64,000 nucleotides of DNA from Larix kaempferi (Eukaryota; Streptophyta; Pinopsida; Pinales; Pinaceae): NCBI GenBank assembly GCA_027924585.1, contig BSBM01000643.1, forward strand, positions 15,610,501-15,674,500, in the 5' to 3' direction. This document shows, one piece after another, positions 36,393 through 47,394 of the stretch. The notes below the pieces were generated by a model, which did not search any database, was not told where the DNA came from, and worked only from the letters and a program-made list of their open reading frames with translations. Every line of letters begins with the position of its first letter. Position 1 is the first letter of the stretch. The translations under genes were made by a program, and so were the position numbers.

Positions 36393-37598
36393 CTAAGGAG
36401 TAGTCAACTCCCTCTTAATCCCTGAATCACTGCAAAGCTTCTTGAAGTCACCTGAGGCGAATTCTCCACCATTGTCGGATCTGAATGTTTTGATCTTCTT
36501 GTCGGTTTGATTCTCCATCAAGGTTTTGAATTCCTTGAACTTATCAAACACCTCATCTTTGTTCTTCAAGAAGTATACCCAAGTCTTCCTGGAGAAGTCA
36601 TCAATAAACGAGACATAGTAAACATACCCACTTAGAGAACTGGATGACATAGGACCACATACATCTAAGTGGATGATTTCTAGGATACCTTTTTCCTTTC
36701 TTTCACTGCTTGGGAAACCCTTCTTAATGTTCTTACCTTTTGCACATCCTTTGCAAACACCTTCATGTTTGGTCTTGATTTCAGGAAGACCCTCTAAAGC
36801 CTTGCTTGCAATTGGAAGTGCCCTATAATGCATATGAGCAAGTCTTCTATGCCAAAGTTCATGTAGCTCCATGGAGTCATGTACCATGGCATGTTCAGGT
36901 TGACCCTTCAATTTATACAATCCTCCCTCTTTCTCTCCAATCACTACTACATCATCGATTGTTTTACCCTTTGGCCACATTAGGACTTGGCCATCTACAA
37001 ATGCAACCCTCATGCCTTTTGCATCCAATGCAGAGATGGAGAGAAGAATCTTCTTGAGCCCAGGTACATAAAGGACTTCTTTCATCTTCAAAGATTTTCC
37101 AGAATCTAGGTTGTAGGAGGCTTCACCACTTCCTTTGATTGGGTATTGATAATCATCCCCAAGTTTCACCTTATGGGGTGATTCATGTTCAGATAGGTTT
37201 ACAAAAGATTCCTTAAACCCAGTCATGTGTTTGGAAGCCCCACTGTCAAATAACCAATCATTACAACCATGGGAGATAGTACCTGTGAGAGCAGAGATTA
37301 GAACATACTCTTCTTCACTTGATGAGTCATCATCACTGTCATCACTTTTTGCCCTAGCCTTCTTCTTTGGAGGTTCATCATCCTCGGCAACATGAGCATG
37401 GAACTTTCTTTTGTTGCCCTTCTTCTTCTTGCTGGAGTTGTTGTTGTTATCCCTTTTGTTCTTGGGACAATCTGAAGCAAAGTGACCCTTCTCATTGCAT
37501 GTGAAGCATCTTAGATCCTTCTTATTCTTTTGATAGGATCTCTTGTAGCGAGAGTGCTCCTTCTTGGGCTTGCTTCTTTTGGTGAGAGCTGCGAGAGC
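36393..37598 (-). pseudogene. Copia C nucleocapsid, protease and integrase core
   Basis: One open frame from the gag frameshift near 37598 to the TAG at 36393. In order: zinc knuckle CFTCNEKGHFASDC near 37500, a Lys/Asn-rich then Asp/Glu/Ser-rich linker, protease WLFDSGASKHMTGF near 37250 with the DSG triad intact, GAG-pre-integrase (HELWHRRLAHMHYRAL), a C-x2-C pair (VCKGCAKGK), and the integrase core: HLDVCGPMSSSSLSGY, SFIDDFSRKTWVYFLKN and FRSDNGGEFASGDF near 36460. The frame ends at LTTP where NPQQNGVA follows. Two D residues of the D,D35E triad are visible. Confidence 0.92.
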
Positions 37599-38194
37599 TT
37601 ATCTTCACCTCCCATCTTTTCTTCACGAGCTACAAGTCTAGCTTCTTCTTGAGAGCATTCCTCCCACAGTTTACTGGAAGAGATCAATTTATTTCTTGCA
37701 CAGATTCTTTGAATAAAGGAGTCCCATGACCTAGGTAGGCCATTCAGAGTGGTCATAACAACTTCACCATTGTCCACTACTTCGTCCATAGCTTCAAGTT
37801 GTTCCTTGATCTGAGAGACCTTAGAGAAGTAAGATTGAATGGTTTCTCCATTCAACATCTTGACCCCCCTCAATTGATTCCGCGGAGTCATCTTTCGATT
37901 TATGTTCTTCCCTTCAAATAACTTGGTCAGGGAGTCAAACATCTCTTTGGGTGTCTTCAGAGATGACACATGAAGGATGAGATGGTCTTTGATAGAGTCA
38001 ACAATGATTCTCTTTGCCTTGACCAAGTTCTTCTTATGCAATATCTTAGCCTCTTCATCCTCTGGGATAGGGATGTCTTCTTTTATATATGAGTCCAACT
38101 CATTCTCTTCCAAGATTAACCCAATCCTATACTTCCAGGCTCGAAATTTATCAGCCCCTTCAAGCTTATCCTCAAGCTTGGTGTGGTGAGACAT
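37598..38194 (-). pseudogene. Copia C gag capsid
   Basis: Starts at 38194 with MSHHTKLEDKLEGADKFRAW. I prefer this start to the ATG 16 codons upstream, because its context is shared with copia B. UBN2-type capsid blocks: WKYRIGLILEENELDSYI, DSIKDHLILHVSSLKTPKEM, LFEGKNINRKMT and ETIQSYFSKVSQIKEQLEAM, with LPRSWDSFIQ near the end. A deletion near 37598 shifts the frame, so the nucleocapsid continues in another frame. Gag forms the cytoplasmic particle in this family. Confidence 0.92.
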
Positions 38195-38756
38195 CTTAAA
38201 GAGTACTTCAAATGGAAATAGAAAAGATTTAGGTCTTACCACTTGAATTGCTGAAAACTGGATCTGGTCCCGGATTAGGGTTTGTCAAAAAAACCCTAAA
38301 AATTCAAAATGTGAATTTCAACTTTCTAAAAGGATACAAAGATGCGCCTTGATGAGCTGATCAACCTGGTGTATTTAGAATTTGATATCTGCAAAGCTAC
38401 ACCCTTCAAAACTGCCTTTCTGTCTTCTCGGATTCACTAAGGAGGACCCTGAATTAGGGTTTGAGTTTCCCGGAGATCTACCCGGCCAAAAACCTCGATC
38501 CAAAGCTCTAAACTTTGATTTTTTCAAGGAGCTTCCAGCTATGTCTTCAGATTCCAGAAATTCCTATTTTTGAGGAAACCCTAATTTTTAGGGCCAAATC
38601 TGAAAATGCTCAAAATTGAATTCTGATTGGACAGATAGATTCTCCTTGATGAGTAGAGTCAATCTACTATACTGCTTTTCCAAAATATGTGGAGATAAAC
38701 CCAATAAACAAGAAACCCTAGTTTCCGTCACTGCACAATGTCTTCTTCTTAGGTTA

Positions 38757-38768
38757 GCTCTTATACCA
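38757..38768 (-). other. Copia C primer-binding site (one change)
   Basis: The element strand reads TGGTATAAGAGC, one base off the copia B site TGGTATCAGAGC, directly against the 5' LTR. Confidence 0.85.
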
Positions 38769-39359
38769 TGTTAAATTTTGAGCATTAATTCACAATACTC
38801 TAGGATATTTACTGAGAGAATAACATGTACAGTATATCAATGCATAACAATCATAATAAGCATGACAAGCATCACAAGAATCAAAAGCATGAGAGACAAG
38901 AGACACAGAGTTTCCGTGGGGAAAACCCTAAGGTGAAAAACCCCACAACTTCCTCAGAGATAGAGAGAGAAATGGCTCAACCAAAGTACAACCAAAATAC
39001 ACTAAGATAGTATCCTAGTAGAAAATGATCCTCCTCCTCACTAGTGCTCCACTTTCTGAGTGAGAGAAGTGTGAGTTTCCGAGTGCTCAAATAGAGATCT
39101 CCCGATCTCTATTTATACTTAACCTGTTTTCCTAGTTACACTATGAGGTCGACTTGTCTAGCTAGGTACATCCACAATATAATATATATTTCAGGGCCGA
39201 CCCCACACATGGTGGTCTAATAACCCATCGGTAAGTACACACACTTGCGACACTTGTCAATACACATGACGACACTTCCTTATAGAGGAATAACACATCT
39301 CTTATAAGGGTACAATAAATATATATGAAATACATTCCGAAGTTACATATACATCAACA
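38769..39359 (-). repeat. Copia C 5' LTR
   Basis: 591 bp with TG...CA ends. It lacks about 13 bp near its right end that the other three LTRs have. TATA box TATAAATA on the minus strand at 39110-39117, overlapped by the same 11-bp inverted repeat as in copia B. Confidence 0.92.
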
Positions 39360-39379
39360 CATATCAATGACTGAGTTAT

Positions 39380-40204
39380 TCACGTGCACTTCCTAAATGA
39401 TACCTCATGCAACCGATTTTTCCAATTCTCTAGAGCCTCGTCGGAGTCTGATGACGCTGAATTGATACTTCGCCACCCCAATTCTCCATCGGAAGTGGGA
39501 TTGATGTAATCTTCTGAAACATTATAGATGTTGTCCCATCCTCCTGCAAACTCATCTCTCATTGGTTCGACATATCTCTGCCCTTCATGTGGATCAAGTG
39601 GTGCAATGACCCTCATGTTGTGGTTTTTAAAAGACATCGTCCTTTTCTTGAAATTGATAACTGCCTGATTTTCCATTGCCCAGTCTATCCCCAATAATGT
39701 AGTATATGGGATGGTGTTGTCAATTATCTCTATGACATCGAAATCTGCATATGTCTTTAATCCTTCTACCTCGACTGGAAGATGAAGCAATCGATCGATT
39801 GGTGTAACCTTAATCTGATTTTCTAAATGAAGATGCATGGGGTACCATACCAACTGTGGATTCCCCGTCGCTTCCCATGTTTTCTTGGTTAGGATATTCA
39901 CATCGGATCCTAGGTCTAGAATGATGGAATCCACATCATATGCACCAATCTGGGCATTCATCGTCATTTCCCTTCCTATTTTCTTCCTGTGCAGACAGTT
40001 GACTGCATGATCCTGTTGCCCCTCTTCTGGTCGATACAAAAAGCAAGCTATCTCTGCTAATGATTCCTGATCCTTTGCTAATGTTAAACAACTGTCTAGG
40101 AAACTTTTCAAAGTACTGACCTTTCCCAGCGACCTCTGTGAATTTGTTGTATACAAAATTGGTGACATCCCATAGATAGGTTCTTTATGTAATACATGTG
40201 GCAA
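39380..40204 (-). pseudogene. Gypsy E aspartic protease region
   Basis: 274 open codons. After AEIACFLYRPEEGQQDH comes the retropepsin motif IILDLGSDVNILTKKTWEAT near 39920. The D-L-G form is found in several gypsy proteases in place of DSG. It continues with YPMHLHLENQIKVTPIDRLL, ADFDVIEI and TTLLGIDWAMEN, which form the flap and second half of the fold. An acidic tail leads to a TGA at 39380. The frame upstream to 40459 is the same, broken by one TGA near 40232. Downstream it would run into the second capsid-like domain beyond copia C. Confidence 0.8.
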
Positions 40205-40760
40205 TTGAGCATTATTCTTTATTAGTGCATCTCATGCTTCCCAAAAAGTTTCCTTGTCTGCTTCAACATCAAATTGTACCGATTTCTGGGTTGTGGGCCG
40301 GACACTTGGTTGTAGCTTATCTTGTACTATCGCAACTCCTCCTATGGTTACTACTGTGACATTCACTAGTTGAATTCTTACCTCACCTGAGATATTCTCC
40401 ACGTTTTGATTGGGAATCTGGTCTGGGTTCAGGTTCGGGTTCAACTGTGGTGGTGGCACATTCTTAGCCTACCACTTTGCGATTAACTGGGGACATGCTT
40501 TGATGTTATGATCAACTGCACTGCAATACATACATTGATGGGTTGGATTTGGGAAATTCCTCTGATAGTGTCCTCTCTTTCCACAATTATTGCATATGAT
40601 CGGTCCTCGACCTTGACCAAATGTTCCTCCGCTACCAAAACCTCTTCCACGACCACCGTGATATCCTCCTTGTTGCTGGTTGAACCGTGATTGATTGTGC
40701 TATGGTGGATTGTACTGCGGTTGATTATACGGCTGCACCTGATTATACTGCCGCACCTGA
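40205..40760 (-). pseudogene. Gypsy E nucleocapsid: RGG stretch and two zinc knuckles
   Basis: On the minus strand a Gly/Arg run (GGRGRGFGSGGTFGQGRG near 40640) precedes CNNCGKRGHYQRNF, a CCHC knuckle whose last Cys is Phe. Then comes CMYCSAVDHNIKAC, an intact C-x2-C-x4-H-x4-C. A stop at about 40470 and a Pro/Asn-rich linker (PPPQLNPNLNPDQIP) follow. RGG stretches and CCHC knuckles bind RNA. Confidence 0.78.
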
Positions 40761-41005
40761 TTATACTACTACACCTGATTATACTGCGATGGTGCCAGAT
40801 ATCTTTCTACTTGTTGTTGCTCATATCCCTTCATGAAGTAAGTATCAACAATTCTTTCTTGGAGCAAGTCATATGCTAAGCACTATTTCTCCTCATGACC
40901 GAGAGATTGACATAAGTTAATAAAAATATTAGCTAGCTTCGACACAACCTTCTGTAAATACAGACATTCCTCCGAGCGATGTCCTCTTGTTTGACAAATT
41001 CAGCA

Positions 41006-41260
41006 CTAGGGAATCCCTCCTTGACTGAGCGGATTGGGTGCACCAAACTGTGAATATTCACGGAATTTAGGACATTGGTCCCTATTATGTCCTTCAGACT
41101 TGCATCGACTGCACCATACCTCTTCGCGAACTTCCTTCCCTTTCTTAATATCTTGCAGCTGAGTAGTCAAATTTGCTAGATGTGACTGGCTCTGGCTCAT
41201 GCCGATCCCTGTTTCACCAATCGGCGAAGCTTCGAGCTTCATCACAAGTTCCAAAGCCTC
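41006..41260 (-). pseudogene. Gypsy E first zinc knuckle
   Basis: The open frame (82 codons) has an acidic/Gln start, then VWCSRCKSEGHNRDQCPKF, a complete C-x2-C-x4-H-x4-C knuckle. Downstream, 41000-40690 on the minus strand is a Tyr/Asn/Gln/Pro-rich repeat (YNQ.QYNPP type) leading to the RGG part. E therefore had three knuckles in total. Confidence 0.75.
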
Positions 41261-41299
41261 TTCCTACGATATTTTGCTGCATCAATGACATTCAGATGT

Positions 41300-41970
41300 G
41301 TGGTATCAATGCTGCGATAAACCATTCCTTGTGTTTCACATCGCTCATCCCAAATCTAACTTTGGCCATCAAAGTTTTGAATCTTTGATCAAAATCCCAT
41401 ACTAACTCATTAGGGAATTGTTTTATCTCCTTTATTTATGTAATGAACCTACAATTATGATTTAGGCTTCTTAAAATCGTTGATCATCCCAGTTCTAATT
41501 TCTGCCAGAGTCTTCTACGAAATCCCTGTAGGTACTTGTATAAACTTCATGTACCAATCCAATGCACGACCTCTAAAGGTCATCGCCAATTGTCCCTTCT
41601 TGATGTCATCATCCTACAGTTGTTTTACTGTCCACACCGCTTCGCACAAGAACCAATATTGCTCAGGATCCTCTGTCCCATTGCACTGAAAGAGAGGCAA
41701 CTTTACATCGTTCGCCCGCCATCCTTGGTTTTTTACCTGTGTTTGTAGATCCCCTACTATTACTACTATTTTGACACACAGGACAACCCTGCGAAGAGCT
41801 TGTGTTTCTTCCTCCAAAGTTTGGCAAAGTGCACGGGGTTGTGGGTACTTTGTAGCCTTGGGTTTGTCCTTCCTCAGGTTCAGGGGTAGCCTGATATTCT
41901 TCTTCATCACTGTAGGGTCACTTAGTCCCTTGTGGTCCCATTTCACAGTCCTCTGTTCCGGTCGCACTAG

Positions 41971-42013
<43 letters not shown>

Positions 42014-42110
42014 AGTCCTCCTCTTCTTCTTCGAACGGAACCTCGCCCCACTTCTCAGGTGACCACAGTCTTCCACAGCTTCCCTCACATTTTTTTCATA
42101 GCTCATTTCA
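41300..42110 (-). pseudogene. Gypsy E gag
   Basis: The recognisable core is WRANDVKLPLFQCNGTEDPE, then QYWFLCEAVWTVKQL, FRGRALDWYMKF and decayed sequence. This is the capsid signature of Ty3 gag (substrate-like LPxFxG..DPe, then the W-Y block). It lies upstream of the three knuckles. A pure (CT)n run at 41970-42008 sits in the N-terminal part and encodes a run of alternating Arg/Glu. Stops near 41613 and elsewhere break it. Confidence 0.72.
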
Positions 42111-42204
42111 ATCTACCCCGCATCATTCTATTAGACCTGCATCTGCGTAGTACCCATAGCCTCCACACACCAGAGCTTTATTAGTTGAAGTTCATCTTCA
42201 ATAT

Positions 42205-42700
42205 TCATTTTTCACAAATGAGAATTTTGCTCCACGACTGTAGTGACAATAGATAAGTTCCTCTGGGTCCCTTAATTAACTTCCTTTCTGCGTCACTGTA
42301 TGATCTAACTGTGTCGACATCAAACTCAATAATGTACCCTTCCAAAATGCTATCCACCCAGATGTCAACAACTCTTGAAGCTTTATTGTTAACCTGACTC
42401 AGTTGCTGGATCAGTTCCGGGGTCCAATGTTCAGGCTCACCTCCATGGAAATTCTTCTTCTGATAAGTTAGTTGAGCCAACCATTCATACAACAGTATAG
42501 GAAATTCACAGAAAAATACCTCGTGGATATCAGAGTAGATGTACTTCTGCAACCACTGGTCCGTCGACCATTAGGGTTTCGATTTTCTTCCTCAGCAAAT
42601 TATCACGTCCTTTTATGGAACCATTCCGTGATCTCCAGATTTGTTGGATGCCACATCATGTCCTCTCCTTCTCGCACTATGGTCCCGGAAACAGAACCAT
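42205..42700 (-). other. Gypsy E 5' coding region, unassigned
   Basis: A minus-strand frame of 115 codons (42552-42205; starting MQKYIYSDIHEVFF) precedes gag. It reads protein-like (HWTPELIQQLSQVNNKASRV, YSDAERKLIKGP) but I do not recognise the family. It may be the gag N-terminus or leader. Confidence 0.4.
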
Positions 42701-42899
42701 TTGTTGACATAGAACTGTCAACAGGGGTTCACTTCGCACAATTGTCAACAAAGCTTGACACAAACTCCCATATATATTGACCCAGAAAGGGTTTATCCTT
42801 TGTAGCAACACTCGCAGAGCGAGTGAAGTCTCACCTGAGATACCTAAGGGGGCTACAGGAACCAATCTTCCGCAAGTATAAGAGGACATGCATCATTCG

Positions 42900-43464
42900 C
42901 TTTTAATCACAACATAACCCAGAGATCGACATAATCATCATTCGCACCATTATCGCATAATAATAAGATCTACGCAGTAATAGATTATAGAAACATATCT
43001 AACCGATCTGAGATACATATCATAACTGCAACATTGCAGATTCATTCATAAAACACAATTAACCATACTGCAATAACACACATTCAATCCTACTACGATA
43101 ACACACATTCAATCATACTGCAACAAAATACATAAGAGACAAAACTATATACCAAATGTTCCTTCTCATTAATCATCAGCCTGCCTTGCATCACATAAAC
43201 AATAGGGATACACATCCGTAGAACCAATTGCTCAAAGACAAAGATTGAAGATGCCCGAAGGCTTACAATGCTACTCTTATTTATAGGCTCACTTGGCTAT
43301 TACAAACTTGGTCCACTTCGCAAAGTGACCCATTAAATTAACTAACTAATTAAATAATGACTCCACATTATCCGCTTTGTCCTCTTTACTTCCTCTTTAT
43401 CCGCTTTGTTTCGCTCCGCGACTGGTCCTTTACCATTGTCACTGTTTGTACCAAAAATTCCACA
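42900..43464 (-). repeat. Putative gypsy E 5' LTR
   Basis: The element-strand start TGTGGAATTTTTGG is at 43464. The stretch to about 42900 is non-coding and holds a TATAAATAAGAG block on the minus strand near 43285. No second copy is present and I found no convincing primer site, so the limits are tentative. Confidence 0.4.
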
Positions 43465-43477
43465 ACTTAGCCCCGTG

Positions 43478-43490
43478 CCAACAAACTTCT
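43478..43490. repeat. Target-site duplication of LINE H (13 bp)
   Basis: CCAACAAACTTCT at 43478-43490 recurs exactly at 50877-50889. The two copies bracket a minus-strand LINE whose A-tail (8 T on the plus strand) starts at 43491. This is the hallmark of target-primed reverse transcription. Confidence 0.9.
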
Positions 43491-43498
43491 TTTTTTTT

Positions 43499-44100
43499 CC
43501 TTGGAAAAAGTCGTAATTTTATTTCATTAATGAACAAAATTACATTCTGCACATGTAATAGAATCTTAGAGATCCCTACATTGTCAACATATACTGTCCA
43601 TATGACCAAACAGTCCACCAATATCCGGGAACATATGACAGTCAGAGATGACTGTCTATTGTCCCTTAACTTAATATCCAGATCTGAAAGTAGTCACTCA
43701 GCAGAAATAGTTCTCCCTCGATACAGTCCAATGTATCTGTGTTAATACAGCTCGATACAGTCCACCCTGTTTTTTGTAATGTATCCAATCAGCAGATTTT
43801 ATACAGCCAATAGGCAGCAAATCGCTCTCACAAAGAAGTCAATCAACAGAAATATTTCTGTCCATATAGCTCGATACAGTCCTATCTATTAATGTATGTC
43901 CAATAAATGCATCCAATACAGCTCGCTCAGCTGATACAGTCCACATATACTGTCTCAAAAAGTATCCAATCAGCAGATATTTAAGTTCTCCATACAACCG
44001 ATAAATAGCTGGTCTAATTCTCCATACAGCCGATAACTAGCTGGTTAAATTCTCCAATCAGCCGATAATTAAATTCTCCATACAGTATTAAAATGTTGGT
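43499..44100 (-). repeat. LINE H 3' UTR with short direct repeats
   Basis: Between the ORF2 stop and the tail the plus strand repeats AGCTCGATACAGTCC (about four copies), TCCAATCAGCAGAT (three) and a TTCTCCATACAGCCGATAA block (four). Near the tail the minus strand has AATGAAATAAAATTAC, a plausible polyadenylation signal region. The repeats may be specific to this LINE family. Confidence 0.75.
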
Positions 44101-47100
44101 CTAATTCTCCATATGGTCCACAATTTCCCCAAAGAAAGGCCTGTGTATATAGTTGTAGATGCCTTCTGTTGAATGAATCGTGATCCTCCATGTGCCAAAA
44201 ATCAAAGATTGAGCTTCTTTAGATAGCAGGTCAGCCGTCCCATTTCGTTCCCTGTAGACATGTGTGAATGTAATGCAATTAAAAGCCTGTTTTAACCGTA
44301 ATACCTCCTCCAATATTGGTAAGAGTGTCATCACATGACATTGTGTACGCTCCTTTGCCCATTCAATAACAATTAGCGAGTCTCCAAAAATCTGGAGTGT
44401 TAAACATCCTTGTTCAAGTGCGAAAAGCATCAGTAGCTTAAGTGACATAAGTTCAGCGTAGTTATTTGAACCACTCCCCAAACCAGCCATTATATGAAAA
44501 TAATGGGACTCTGATTTGTGTAGAACACCACCTCCACCACACACTGATTGTTGGTTAATAGATGAGCCATCAAAATAAGCCCACGGCATGGATTTATCTA
44601 TGAATTCCATGATCACAGGTCTGATGCTAATCGCTTTTATGGATGACTTGTAGTGTAGAATAACAGCCACCGCTTGTGCCACAACCTGCTCCAAAGGGAC
44701 CCGACAATCCTGAAATATGATCTTGTTTCGAGTGATCCATATGCCCCAGGCGAGAATACAGGGGACAGCCCGAAACGTTGGATGCTTGAGAGATGTCCAC
44801 CACTGTTGAAAGGCGTCAGGAAAGTCCACTCCCCACCAACTCACATTGAGCGCCAGATGTTTGCAAGTGGCAGCCCATACAGCTTGAGTAAAACTACAGT
44901 GAACAAATATATGTGAATTCGTCTCTTCCGCTTCCCTACAAAGAGGACAGAACCCCGGCCCCTGAGTGAATCGCTTCTGCAGAATGTCCCATGTCGGTGC
45001 CTTATTTTCCAATATAGCCCAAGAGAGTAGTTTTGCTTTCCCCGGGCACTTTAGTGTCCACAGATGTTTCCACCACCACACCAAATCCCTGTTATGTATA
45101 TTCACATTCAGCTGAATATATCCATGTTTAGGGGTGTATTTACCAGATGGATGGTGTTCCCAGATTAGTTCATCAATCCGATTTGTAAGGCGAATATTAG
45201 TGTATCTTAAATTCCGAATATAATTCTCCCAAGCTCCAAGCAAGTCATCTGGAATCTCAAGATGCTGTGCAGAGATCCACCCCTGTTGCCATAGAGTGGA
45301 TGATCCCGGTTGTTCAATATCAGCCAGAAAGTGACAACCTCTAGCTGCCAGAAAATTCCTTAAGGCCGCCGGTAGGATATGTCCACCGCTACAGCCTACC
45401 CAGGGATCCAGTCCAATACGAGTGTATCTCCCATTGCCGATTCTCCATACTAAGCCAGACCCAATCAGATGAAAATGCTGCACCACCGCTTTCCAGACCA
45501 AAGAGCAATTTGCCCGCGTCTTATTGCCCTGCCGAATCCATTCGAGAAGAGTTAATGGAGCAATATATTTATGGTACACCACTCTAGTCCAGAGACTCTG
45601 AGTTTGTATGATTCGCCATGCCACCTTTGCCCCCAAGGCTTTAGAAAAAAGGAAAATATTCTTTAGGCCCCATCCTCCCAGTGCTTTGGGGACCGCGATC
45701 TTATCCCATCTGACCCACACCAAAGCACGGTTATCACCCTTACCCTTCCAAAGAAAGGCAAAACACAACCGTCGGATCAGCTCCAAGAATCCTTTGGGAA
45801 TCCAAGCGAGTGACATCCAATACACAGGAATCGCTTCCAAAACTGATTTAACCAAAACCAGCCTCCCTGCCCTCGAAAGCCATTTGTGACTCCATCCACG
45901 AAGTCTCAGTTCTAGTTTAGCAATGAGCCAGTGCCAGTCTGCTTTCAAATATGCATTCGGTTTTAAGTGAAAGCCAAGGTACTTTAAACCAGCATCAAAA
46001 TCAAAAGTCCTGTAGGGTAGTCTCATAGCCAATCTGTGAATCTCCATCTCGTTTAGATGAGAGCATGTGATCGTTGATTTATCAATGTTAACTAGCATAC
46101 CCGCTGCCTCTTGCAGCAAAATGAGACCTTCAGCTACCTTGTCGATATCCTGTCTCGATCCATCACAAAATATCAGGATGTCATCAATGAAAAGGAGATG
46201 TGTAATATACAAAACCTGTGAGATGGAAATGCCACGAAAAGAACCTTCAGCTTTTGCTTTCAAAATAAATCGACTGAGTCCTTCAGCTACAAGGAGAAAT
46301 AATAGCGGTGACAGTGGGCATCCTTGTCGTAGGCCCCTGCCAGCGTGAAAGAATGGACTCGCTGAACCATTTATCAGAATAGCAAAGCTCACCGTGGAGA
46401 TGCAGGCCATAATCCATCGTATAAATTCATAGCAGAATCCCAGGTGTGTTAAAAGCAACCGGATATAGAGCCAGCTAACCCGATCAAATGCTTTGGAGAG
46501 ATCAATTTTGATCACAGCACCCTTCTGCTTCTGCACCTTCATAGTGTGTATTCCTTCCTGAGCAACTCCAATGGCCTCGTGAATTTGCCGGCCTTCCAAG
46601 AACCCAAACTGTTCACTAGAAATATTCTGAGACAGGATAATCTTGAGTCTCCTCGCCATAACCTTTGAAATAATCTTATAGATGCAGTTGCAGAGAGAAA
46701 TAGGTCTGAATGCATCAAAGCTTTCAGGCTTGTCCGTTTTGGGTATGAGAGCTAAAAAGGTCGAATTGAAGGGTCCATGAACAAATCCAGCCTTTCTAGA
46801 TTCTTCCACCACGTTCAAAAGTTCTTCCCCGAACAAATCAAAGAAACCCAAGAAAAATTCTATAGGCCACCCATCGGGCCCCGGACTCTTATCTTTCTGG
46901 AAGGAGTGCATAACCTGCGAAAGCTCATCCGGCAACACCTCTGCCATTAACATAATGTTCTCCTCCTCTCCCACAAAACGAGGGAAGAGCTGAGCCATTC
47001 GAATTACCTCAACAATAGAGGCCCCAGGTTGTGCTGTGAATAATTCTCCAAAGTGTCGTACTCCCATATCAGCCAAGCCATCAAAGTTGGAAATCTGTTC

Positions 47101-47394
47101 CCCTTCAGAAGAGGATAGTTCCCAGATAGAGTTTGTATCTTTTCTCCCCTTTGCATAGGCTTGAAAAAATTTTGTGTTCTCGTCCCCACACTGTAGCCAG
47201 AGCGCCCTGCTCTTCATTCTCCACATCTCTTCTCTATCAGACAGAATCACATTTCTGCAGCATTCCCACTCCAACAGCTCACCTTTCTGCACTTCATCCA
47301 GATAACCCAAGCCCCTGCAGTGAAGTAGTCGATCGATATTCATCTCAGCATCCCTCAGCTTTTGTTCATCTTTCCCTCTTTTTTCAGAGGCCTA
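44101..47394 (-). pseudogene. LINE H ORF2, RT to RNase H part
   Basis: 1,080 codons from the first Met after the stop; the frame itself is open from 47389. Linker WLQCGDENTKFFQ. RT: SPGPDGWPIEFF, LALIPKTDKPESFDAFRPIS, FGFLEGRQIHEAI, IKIDLSKAFDRVSW, RQGCPLSPLLFLLVAEGLSR and the catalytic FIDD at 46180-46191. Thumb: LKYLGFHL. zf-RVT: FCPLCREAEETNSHIFVHC near 44940. C-terminal RNase H: WAYFDGSSINQQ, NNYAELMSLKLL, IFGDSLIVIEWA, and RNGTADLLS near 44230, with all four acidic residues present. It nicks, primes and copies at the target in live relatives. Confidence 0.95.

Larger units (their letters stand above)
32072..39359 (-). mobile_element. Copia C: near-complete Ty1/copia element
   Basis: A 7.3-kb minus-strand copia with two LTRs (604 and 591 bp), primer-binding site, full gag-protease-integrase-RT-RNase H order, the repeat zone and polypurine tract. 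The coding part carries one frameshift near 37598 and three in-frame stops (36393, 36366 and 34995). LTRs differ at about 19 of 591 aligned positions plus a deletion of about 13 bp in the right LTR. The left LTR begins CG instead of TG. It belongs to the same family as copia B and serves as its reference. Confidence 0.93.
31640..43464 (-). mobile_element. Gypsy E: Ty3/gypsy-type element, 3'-truncated, split by copia C
   Basis: Minus strand in two parts: 39365-43464 (5' part) and 31640-32066 (next part). Order: putative 5' LTR, gag, zinc knuckle, Tyr/Asn-rich and RGG stretch, two more knuckles, aspartic protease, then a second capsid-like domain. Copia C splits it between protease and second domain. 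Removing C and one 5-bp duplication puts both sides in the same frame, with one TGA at 39380. RT, RNase H and integrase are absent, since the element ends near 31640. Confidence 0.78.

Noticed and set aside
43377-43745. 122-codon plus-strand frame
   Set aside because: It spans the junction of the LINE H tail and its target, so it cannot be an ancestral gene.
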